A stretch of 12,465 nucleotides of DNA from Promethearchaeota archaeon (GTDB lineage: Archaea; Asgardarchaeota; Lokiarchaeia; Sigynarchaeales; SOKP01). The notes beneath the pieces are model-generated. The model was not told the DNA's origin and did not search any database. It worked only from the letters and a program-made list of their open reading frames with translations. This document shows positions 7,620-12,465 of the stretch, in pieces. Position 1 is the first letter of the stretch; each line of letters opens with the position of its first letter. The position numbers and the translations under genes were made by a program. The stretch is from assembly GCA_019057735.1 (NCBI GenBank), contig JAHLWV010000045.1, forward strand, positions 1 to 12,465, read 5' to 3'.

Positions 7620-8474
7620 CTAATCAAATCGAAGTGAATAATCTACGAATTCAGTAGGTTTTTGAGTAAGAACGCTTGTACTTATTATATTGGGCTCTGA
7701 AATTAGATAGTCAAAAATATTTTCTGTAGTAATATTGCCAGAAATTTCTATAATGACTTGATTCCGTAATTTCTCTTGTTTCAATAAGTTTATAGCGTCT
7801 TGAACTTTATCTGGATTCATGTTATCTAGCATTATTATGTCTGCTTTGTTTTTAACGGCAATTAAAACATCGTTTATGTTTTCAATCTCAATTTCTATTT
7901 TTTTTGTGAAACTAACTCTAGACCTTACGTCACTGAGAAGTTTTGCGATATTTCCTTTGTAAAATTTTAAATGAGTTGATTTTAAAAGCACCATATCGTC
8001 CAAACTAAAACGATGAGTGTCTCCTCCACCCAGATCTACGGCTTTCTTTTCGAATAGCCTCAACCCTGGAAGTGTTTTTCGTGTACAAGCTATTTTCACA
8101 TTTTTTCCAGAATCGTCAATTATTTTTACAAATTTTCGGGTAGTTGTAGTTATCGCGCTCATGTGACTCATAAGATTTAGACTTACCCGCTCACCAAGCA
8201 ATATATTTCTGGATTCTCCGTCTATTTTCGCGATAATATCACCTTTATGGATTTGATCGCCATCTTCTTTGTTGCTGATAACATTCACGGTTAAGAGTTG
8301 ATATAATATACCCAACTCTTCTAAACCAGACAAATATCCATCACTTTTAGTGATGATTGTCGCTGAGGATGTAGATTCTATGGGAAGTGAGATTGAACTA
8401 ACATCGATGTAAGAGTTGTCTTCAATTAAGAACTTTTTTAGTTTTTCTTTGATTAAAATACGATTATAACTCAT
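7620..8474 (-). CDS. nadC: Nicotinate-nucleotide pyrophosphorylase (quinolinate phosphoribosyltransferase)
   Basis: This enzyme converts quinolinate and PRPP to nicotinate mononucleotide, CO2 and PPi in de novo NAD synthesis. Residues below count from the GTG at 8480; subtract two for the ATG at 8474. Visible landmarks are ERVSLNLMSHMS (97-108, R98), TRKTLPGLR (133-141), EKKAVDLGGGDTHR (144-157), K167 and H170 in LLKSTH, EIEIEN (E199), IMLDNM (D219) and ISGNIT. TRKTLPG favours NadC over the related ModD proteins. The KxNH segment of typical enzymes is KSTH here. I prefer the ATG at 8474 (284 residues), because the GTG only adds two residues and neither start has a Shine-Dalgarno sequence. No nadA or nadB lies in the window. 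It is divergent from the hydrolase gene with a 56-base spacer. Confidence 0.92.
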   Translation of the reverse strand: MSYNRILIKEKLKKFLIEDNSYIDVSSISLPIESTSSATIITKSDGYLSGLEELGILYQLLTVNVISNKEDGDQIHKGDIIAKIDGESRNILLGERVSLNLMSHMSAITTTTRKFVKIIDDSGKNVKIACTRKTLPGLRLFEKKAVDLGGGDTHRFSLDDMVLLKSTHLKFYKGNIAKLLSDVRSRVSFTKKIEIEIENINDVLIAVKNKADIIMLDNMNPDKVQDAINLLKQEKLRNQVIIEISGNITTENIFDYLISEPNIISTSVLTQKPTEFVDYSLRFD

Positions 8475-8530
8475 TTTCACTAAAGAATTTTGATAGTATT
8501 ATTATTATAGAGTAAATACTAATTAAAATT
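8475..8530. promoter_or_regulatory. Short divergent promoter region, nadC / alpha-beta hydrolase
   Basis: Only 56 bases separate the two start codons. The AT-rich core TATTATTATTATAG (8497-8510) lies about 27 bases from both ATGs, so one element could serve as TATA box in both directions, with leaderless transcripts. Neither start codon has a Shine-Dalgarno sequence. Confidence 0.35.
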
Positions 8531-9205
8531 ATGCATAGCGTTGAAAAATTGTTTATTCTTAATAATGAAGTAAAACTTGAAGCTGAAGTTTTTCAGATAG
8601 AAAAAAAATCACCTAGTTGCGTTGCATTAATGTGCCATCCACATCCTCAATTTCTTAGGGGTTAAATCCCAAGAAAGGGAAAGTATGGCGGGGACATGTA
8701 TAATAATGTTGTATCCGGTATTTTTAATTCGCTCGTTAAAAAGGATACTTCGTGCATGCGCTTTAATTTTAGAGGGGTTGGTAGATCAACAGGGAATCAT
8801 ACAGGCGGTAAAGGCGAATTAAGTGATGTTAAGGCTTGTATTGACCATCTAACACAGAGTTTACATTTTGATAGAGTATTTATATGCGGGTACTCCTACG
8901 GCGCAGCTGTGGGGTGCTCTACTATCAGTTATTCTGAAAAGATAATTGGATATTGTGCTATTTCTTTTCCTTGGGACTTTATGGGATTAAAATATAAAGA
9001 GTTATCTCAAAGTGAAAAACCAAAATTGTTTGTTCAAGGAAATCAAGATACTTTAGCGATTTATGAAAATTTTGAAAACCATTATAATTTCTACTTAGAA
9101 CCGAAACAGTACAGAATAATTAATGGAGCAGATCATTTCTATATCGGATTTGAACAAGAAGTTGCTGAAGAAGTGTATAACTTTTACAGATCGATTATAA
9201 AATAA
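8531..9205 (+). CDS. Alpha/beta hydrolase, gene interrupted by a 33-nt BHB intron: join(8531..8649, 8683..9205)
   Basis: Read directly, the frame from ATG 8531 stops at TAA 8663-8665, and the next ORF begins at 8696 without the first strands of the fold. Removing 8650-8682 joins CA (8648-8649) to G (8683) as a Gln codon and gives one 213-residue protein, the usual length for this COG2945-like hydrolase family. Visible features are HPHPQYGGDM (36-45) spanning the junction, RFNFRGVGRSTG (66-77), the nucleophile S111 in GYSYG, D162 in GNQDT and H191 in GADHF, a complete Ser-Asp-His triad. It is probably a cytosolic esterase or related hydrolase with unknown substrate. Both exons are otherwise intact and in frame, which argues against an old pseudogene. 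Without splicing only a 44-residue peptide would be made. It is convergent with the Roadblock gene. Confidence 0.85.
8650..8682 (+). other. Predicted archaeal bulge-helix-bulge (BHB) intron in a protein-coding gene
   Basis: Pairing read from the sequence. Outer helix: 8639-8643 with 8684-8688 (one C-A mismatch). Central 4-bp helix: UCCU 8644-8647 with GGGA 8677-8680 (one G-U). Bulge 1: CAA 8648-8650. Inner helix: UUUCUU 8651-8656 with AAGAAA 8671-8676, then bulged A8657, GGG 8658-8660 with CCC 8668-8670, and loop 8661-8667 containing the TAA. Bulge 2: AAG 8681-8683. Two 3-nt bulges on opposite strands flanking a 4-bp helix is the canonical substrate of archaeal tRNA-splicing endonuclease, which cuts after the second base of each bulge: 8649/8650 and 8682/8683. 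The intron is 33 nt and falls after the second base of a codon. The ligated message encodes HPHPQYGGDM. Confidence 0.85.
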
Positions 9206-9228
9206 AAATTAAGAGATTTCCAATACTA

Positions 9229-9247
9229 TTTTGCCAAATTGGTAAAA
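9229..9247. terminator. Imperfect palindrome between convergent genes
   Basis: TTTTGCCAA and TTGGTAAAA flank a central A (9238), forming 9-bp arms with one mismatch. It lies in the 62-base gap between the ends of the hydrolase and Roadblock genes, with A/T runs on both sides, and so could help end transcription in both directions. The loop would be very short and archaeal terminators are mainly T-runs, so this is weak. Confidence 0.25.
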
Positions 9248-9267
9248 ATCGAATAAATTCAGGTTAT

Positions 9268-9666
9268 CTAAATCGAAGAAAGTTTCTCTAAATCGGGAGT
9301 TGCGTTATCAACAGCCCAATCTAGTAATTGATCATAATAAGCTTCAATTTCGGACGATTCGGGACTATTGGATAACACTGCTAATATAAATTGTGTGTTT
9401 TTATCAGGCATAATAATATTTCTACAGACAATGTAATCACCAATATATTTGATTTTTATGCTCGAAAGAACGGACAAATTCATTTCCTCAGAAGCTTTAT
9501 ATGCAGCATCGCTCAATAAGGAACTCATGGCGGCAACAACCCGATCATCAACAACTTCAGCTTTTTGGGAAGCTAAAACTAATCCTGTTGAAGTAGAGAA
9601 CAATGACGCTCTAAAATTCCCATTTTCATTTAATTCTTTAAGTACAAGTTCAAGTCGGCTAACCAT
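9268..9666 (-). CDS. Roadblock/LC7 domain protein
   Basis: A 132-residue single-domain protein of the Roadblock/LC7 (MglB-like) family. The family pattern is visible: an N-terminal helix (LELVLKELNENG), a first strand with FRASLFSTSTGLVLAS (18-33), a helix rich in small residues (VVAAMSSLLSDAAYKASEE, 43-61), and later strands SSIKIKYIGDYIVCRNI and TQFILAVLS. Such proteins dimerise and bind small Ras- or Mgl-type GTPases as regulators or scaffolds. Asgard archaea carry many of them, which supports that assignment for this window. No GTPase gene is adjacent, so its partner is not known. The start is an ATG with no Shine-Dalgarno sequence and a good TATA candidate about 27 bases upstream, so it is probably transcribed separately from the phosphoesterase gene 98 bases upstream. 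Confidence 0.85.
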   Translation of the reverse strand: MVSRLELVLKELNENGNFRASLFSTSTGLVLASQKAEVVDDRVVAAMSSLLSDAAYKASEEMNLSVLSSIKIKYIGDYIVCRNIIMPDKNTQFILAVLSNSPESSEIEAYYDQLLDWAVDNATPDLEKLSSI

Positions 9667-9687
9667 AGTTATTACTCTTTCAAATTC

Positions 9688-9697
9688 TTTTATAAAA
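9688..9697 (-). promoter_or_regulatory. TATA box of the Roadblock gene
   Basis: On the minus strand TTTTATAAA lies centred about 27 bases before the ATG at 9666, ideal spacing for a leaderless archaeal transcript. A second AT-rich tract (9701 onward) follows upstream. This is the clearest TATA candidate in the window. Confidence 0.45.
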
Positions 9698-9764
9698 TTA
9701 CTTATAAAAAAAAATTATTACAAGATGTATATATATTATGAACTATTTAGTATTTAATTTTACT

Positions 9765-10289
9765 TTATCTTAAATTCAGATTTATAAGAAAAGTCGATAG
9801 AATATTATCATCATCAATCTTCAAGGTAATAACACTTGGTCTCGCAATGGGTTGCTCAAACCCTTTTTTAGGAAGTGGTGCTATAGGTTTAATTGGGCTC
9901 CCCGGATTGACTAATAGCGTATTGTAAGGAGTTCCTTTAATAAGTGGTTGATGAGTGTGCCCAAAAATTAGAATGTGGATGTTATGCTCTTTAAAAAAAG
10001 CTTCTATTTTCTCAGGTTTCTTGTGTATTATTCCAAGGGTGTATTTACCAACTTTAAAATTTATAAAATTCTCTAATCCCGGTATATTATCTGATTCTCC
10101 TCGTACGCATCGGACTGGGGCGATGTTTTTTAGATCCTCAAGAAAAAATGATTCACTAACATCTCCAACATGAATTATTTCATCAACATCTTTGAAAGTT
10201 TCTTCTAGTTGATTCAATAATTTATAATATAATTTGTTTTTCTCATTATTGGTAAAATGTGTGTCAGAAATGATTCCAAATTTAGCCAT
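9765..10289 (-). CDS. YfcE/MJ0936/Vps29-like metallophosphoesterase
   Basis: A 174-residue calcineurin-like phosphoesterase of the small YfcE/MJ0936 type. Motifs present: D9 and H11 (SDTH), D43 (VGDV), H111 and H113 (FGHTH) and NPGSP (128-132). Two core motifs are altered. The usual GN(C/S)D is GESD (G64-D67), with Glu65 replacing the metal-bridging Asn. The usual HGH is HKK (H89-K91), keeping only the first His. Eukaryotic Vps29 has the same fold and also changes the Asn, so this protein may be a weak or altered phosphodiesterase or a binding scaffold. Activity on cyclic nucleotides or phosphodiesters is inferred from the family only. It lies 17 bases after the CPBP protease gene and probably shares its transcript. 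Confidence 0.87.
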   Translation of the reverse strand: MAKFGIISDTHFTNNEKNKLYYKLLNQLEETFKDVDEIIHVGDVSESFFLEDLKNIAPVRCVRGESDNIPGLENFINFKVGKYTLGIIHKKPEKIEAFFKEHNIHILIFGHTHQPLIKGTPYNTLLVNPGSPIKPIAPLPKKGFEQPIARPSVITLKIDDDNILSTFLINLNLR

Positions 10290-10306
10290 TTCTTTTTTAT
10301 TACTCG

Positions 10307-11377
10307 CTATAATATTATTACTCCAATTATAAAAATAAGTATTCCAAATAAAAAATCCATCATAATTCTAACAACAATTTCTAGCGTACCTTCTCCGATA
10401 GTTTCATCACGGGTAAAATAGCTTTTAAATTCTTTCCAACCTATTGTTAAACTCTCTTTAATTCGAGAAAATTGCCAAATTAAGAGAATTATTCCTATTA
10501 TCAATAAAGGAATGTAAATATAAAACGTCATAAACGAAAAATTAATATGGTTTATATGGTTCCAAATCGAGAAAGAGGAGATAACATTATTTAGAGTATG
10601 TGCAAAGATCACCGGAAATATCCAATGCCTTCTTAAAACTACCATTGAAAGAACAATTCCCACTAAGAATGTTTGTGAAAACCAAATAATCGGAAAAGCA
10701 ATTGGAAATCCGATTGAGGGCGCAGTAAATATATAACTAAAATGACCCAAACCGAAGAAAAAGGAAGTAATTATTACCGCCGACATTTTATTAGTGTATT
10801 CACGTCCTCTATTAGTTAAAAAGCCTCTTGTTAACGATTCTTCATAAACCGCAACACAAAGAGGTATCAAGATGATTGACAGAAGAAAAATAAAGTAATT
10901 CTCGCCAAAATAATTATTTAAAGAAGATTCTCCTGAGGGTTGTAATGCTATGGAAACAAAATCAAGCATATCAGGTACTAAGAGATAAGTAAAAAAATCT
11001 AATGGTATGAAAATTAAAAAAAGCAATAATACACCGTATAAGAGTTGAAATTTAAAATTTTTACGTGTTATCTTAAACAAATTAAGAAAACTTCTTGAAG
11101 GACTAATGTCAACATCTAAAATCAATATTTTTCTCTGTTTTTCCATTATAAAATATGATATGTAAAGAAATAAAGGTATAGCAACGACTATAATGGTGGC
11201 CCTTACTAAATAATAAAGAGGTTCAAAAATCACAGAACTGCTATCAATCAGAAATGGCAACAGAAAAGTAGGAATTAACATGAAAATAAAAATGCCAAGA
11301 AAGATTATCAATACTTCAAATAGAAAATAAAATCGTTGCTTTAATATCGTTTTTAGAGGACTTTCACGTCTTCCCAT
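10307..11377 (-). CDS. CPBP family intramembrane metalloprotease (CAAX/ABI type)
   Basis: A 356-residue, very hydrophobic integral membrane protein with about eight or more predicted membrane helices. The three CPBP motifs are present in order: EESLTR (E179, E180, R184), FFFGLGH (H212) and FAHTLNN (H260, N263/N264). The glutamates and histidines build the metal site inside the membrane. Family members cleave the C-terminus of prenylated proteins or process small peptides; the archaeal substrates are mostly unknown. An extra hydrophobic N-terminal part (to about residue 75) and a helical pair after residue 285 flank the core. The ATG at 11377 has no good Shine-Dalgarno sequence; a TATA-like TTTTATTCATAAA sits about 28 bases upstream, so the gene may have its own promoter although it follows the kinase by 54 bases. 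Confidence 0.9.
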   Translation of the reverse strand: MGRRESPLKTILKQRFYFLFEVLIIFLGIFIFMLIPTFLLPFLIDSSSVIFEPLYYLVRATIIVVAIPLFLYISYFIMEKQRKILILDVDISPSRSFLNLFKITRKNFKFQLLYGVLLLFLIFIPLDFFTYLLVPDMLDFVSIALQPSGESSLNNYFGENYFIFLLSIILIPLCVAVYEESLTRGFLTNRGREYTNKMSAVIITSFFFGLGHFSYIFTAPSIGFPIAFPIIWFSQTFLVGIVLSMVVLRRHWIFPVIFAHTLNNVISSFSIWNHINHINFSFMTFYIYIPLLIIGIILLIWQFSRIKESLTIGWKEFKSYFTRDETIGEGTLEIVVRIMMDFLFGILIFIIGVIIL

Positions 11378-11431
11378 AATTAATATTTACCTACATGTTT
11401 TATGAATAAAAGATAGTTATATCGAAATATT

Positions 11432-12406
11432 TTAAATTTTTTTATTTGTATTGCCCAAAAAAGATTTTAATTCATTTCTCGTTGGAATTCCGTTTCTCGC
11501 ACCCAATTTTTGTATACATTTGCCAGCTACAAAATTACCAATTTTTACGTTATTTCTTAGGTGTTCGAATTTTAGGTTTAAATTTTTAACGAAACCATAA
11601 ATGAAACCTGAAGAAAAAGCGTCACCAGCTCCAGTCGTATCAATTACTCTTTCTAATTTTAACGGGTGTATAAGTTCACCGTGCGTGGTAGTTAATAAGA
11701 ATGCCCCTTTATCGCCAAGTGTAATAACAATAACTTTTATACCTAAAGCAAATAATGAAACTGATCTTTCTCTAATTGAATCTTCACTTAAATCATTTTC
11801 TTTGAAATAAAAAAGAGTTTTAAATTCATTTTGAGAGAGTATTAATATATCGATGTTCTCTAATAAGTTATTGATGTAGTCGAAACCTTGGTCTATGATC
11901 AACATACCGGGGTTCAGAATCACTGGTATATTAAGGTTTTTACCAATTTTTGCTGCATGTAATAAGGGTACTATATTTTTTAAACTGCTTAAAAAGATTA
12001 ATTTTGTATTTTTGAGTTCTTTTGTTGATACATCTTTTTTTGAGAGATAGTTAGCAGCCCCACTATTAGCGTATATTCTTCTTTCCCCCTTTTGATTTAA
12101 GGCTACATATGCAGATCCTGTTGTATAATCTTTAGAATACTTAATTAATCTCGTATCTACAGAGACTTCTTTAAAATCGTTGACTATTTTCTCGCTGAAA
12201 GTATCTTTTTCCCCTAGTTTACCAATAAAAGCGGTCGATAAGCCAAATTTTGCGCAAACGTAAGCCGTATTCGCTGCAGCCCCACCAGATAAAATTGTTA
12301 AATTTGATACAAATACTTCATCATCATCAAATGGGTGTCTTACTACTTGAGCTATCATGTCAACAAGAGCAGCCCCAATACAAATTACATCAAAAATTTT
12401 GACCAC
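11432..12406 (-). CDS. PfkB-family carbohydrate/nucleoside kinase
   Basis: A 324-residue ribokinase-like ATP-dependent kinase. PfkB signature 1 is seen as SGGAAANTAYVCAKFG (40-55) and signature 2 as DTTGAGDAFSSGF (256-268), where G259-G261 form the anion hole and D262 is the catalytic base. Substrate-contacting N-terminal D16 and the GG at 41-42 are present. The length is normal. Which sugar or nucleoside it phosphorylates cannot be read; ribose, fructose phosphates, ketodeoxygluconate and nucleosides are all handled by this family. The start is GTG: the frame upstream reaches TAA within five codons, and GGAG at 12411-12414 lies four bases before it, one of the few Shine-Dalgarno sequences in the window. 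It is the first gene of the minus-strand series and is not near the aldolase pair. Confidence 0.92.
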   Translation of the reverse strand: MVKIFDVICIGAALVDMIAQVVRHPFDDDEVFVSNLTILSGGAAANTAYVCAKFGLSTAFIGKLGEKDTFSEKIVNDFKEVSVDTRLIKYSKDYTTGSAYVALNQKGERRIYANSGAANYLSKKDVSTKELKNTKLIFLSSLKNIVPLLHAAKIGKNLNIPVILNPGMLIIDQGFDYINNLLENIDILILSQNEFKTLFYFKENDLSEDSIRERSVSLFALGIKVIVITLGDKGAFLLTTTHGELIHPLKLERVIDTTGAGDAFSSGFIYGFVKNLNLKFEHLRNNVKIGNFVAGKCIQKLGARNGIPTRNELKSFLGNTNKKI

Positions 12407-12410
12407 TTCG

Positions 12411-12414
12411 CTCC
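12411..12414 (-). promoter_or_regulatory. Shine-Dalgarno sequence fixing the GTG start of the kinase
   Basis: GGAG on the minus strand lies four bases before GTG 12406. An in-frame TAA at 12419-12421 rules out any start further upstream, so this supports the GTG. Confidence 0.6.
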
Positions 12415-12465
12415 TAAATTATGTCTTTTTGATTGTAACTAAAGGATCCAAATTCAGACTTTATT

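Noticed and set aside
8657..8689. Ribosomal bypassing: Gly codon GGT directly before TAA inside a hairpin, with a downstream GGC landing codon, similar in outline to phage T4 gene 60
   Set aside because: It would leave extra residues (LR) in the conserved motif, while BHB splicing gives the motif exactly and has a known archaeal enzyme. UAA readthrough was set aside for the same reason and because recoding of UAA is not expected in archaea.
8696..9205. Hydrolase starting at ATG 8696 as a complete gene
   Set aside because: This would remove the first beta strands and the HPHPQYGG motif, which lie upstream in a frame rejoined by removing the BHB intron.
8531..9205. Hydrolase as a plain pseudogene
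   Set aside because: There is only one stop, both parts are intact and in frame, and the insertion has exact BHB bulges at the bases that restore the conserved motif. Random decay would not do this. It cannot be fully excluded without RNA data.
9449..9757. Plus-strand ORF over the Roadblock gene start
   Set aside because: It lies opposite a recognisable Roadblock domain, and its own product is low-complexity with no recognisable motif.
5636..12406. Aldolase, TIM barrel and PfkB kinase as one sugar pathway cluster
   Set aside because: The kinase is more than 4 kb away on the opposite strand with unrelated genes between, so a shared pathway is only a guess.

Overview
The window looks like chromosomal DNA from an archaeon, most likely an Asgard archaeon of the Lokiarchaeia type. 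This is inferred from several signs together: very AT-rich DNA (roughly 30% G+C by eye), mostly leaderless starts with TATA-like elements about 27 bases upstream, a Roadblock/LC7 protein, a Y-family polymerase ending in a PCNA-binding motif, a NikR-type ribbon-helix-helix protein, and a bulge-helix-bulge (BHB) intron, which is an archaeal RNA signature. No rRNA, tRNA, CRISPR array or insertion sequence was seen, and no gene-free stretch exceeds 180 bases.

Layout. Positions 3-4328 (+) hold the 3' part of a giant gene that runs off the left edge: 14-residue acidic tandem repeats, a long Glu-rich predicted coiled coil, a duplicated helical module, four zinc-ribbon-like modules and a C-terminal domain that may be a degenerate PD-(D/E)XK nuclease fold. 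It converges on a DinB-type translesion polymerase (4346-5455, -). Divergent from dinB is a tightly coupled pair, a class II aldolase (5636-6328) and an AP-endonuclease-2-fold TIM barrel protein (6329-7159), followed by a NikR-like regulator without the nickel ligands (7216-7608). Next is nadC on the minus strand (7620-8474), divergent from an alpha/beta hydrolase gene (8531-9205, +). The remaining genes are all on the minus strand: pfkB-family kinase (11432-12406), CPBP membrane protease (10307-11377), YfcE/Vps29-like phosphoesterase (9765-10289) and Roadblock/LC7 protein (9268-9666).

Main discovery. The hydrolase gene is broken by an in-frame TAA inside a 33-base insertion. The insertion and its flanks fold into a BHB motif: two 3-nt bulges on opposite strands separated by a 4-bp helix, in the topology cut by archaeal tRNA-splicing endonuclease. 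Cutting at the canonical bulge positions removes 8650-8682 and restores HPHPQYGGDM, the conserved motif of this hydrolase family, giving a full-length 213-residue protein. It therefore looks like a spliced intron in a protein-coding archaeal gene.

How the genes relate. The aldolase and TIM-barrel genes probably act together in sugar-phosphate or small-carbonyl metabolism. nadC supplies NAD, and the kinase phosphorylates a sugar or nucleoside. The other genes are housekeeping or regulatory, with no single pathway visible. The giant N-terminal gene is the accessory element of the window.
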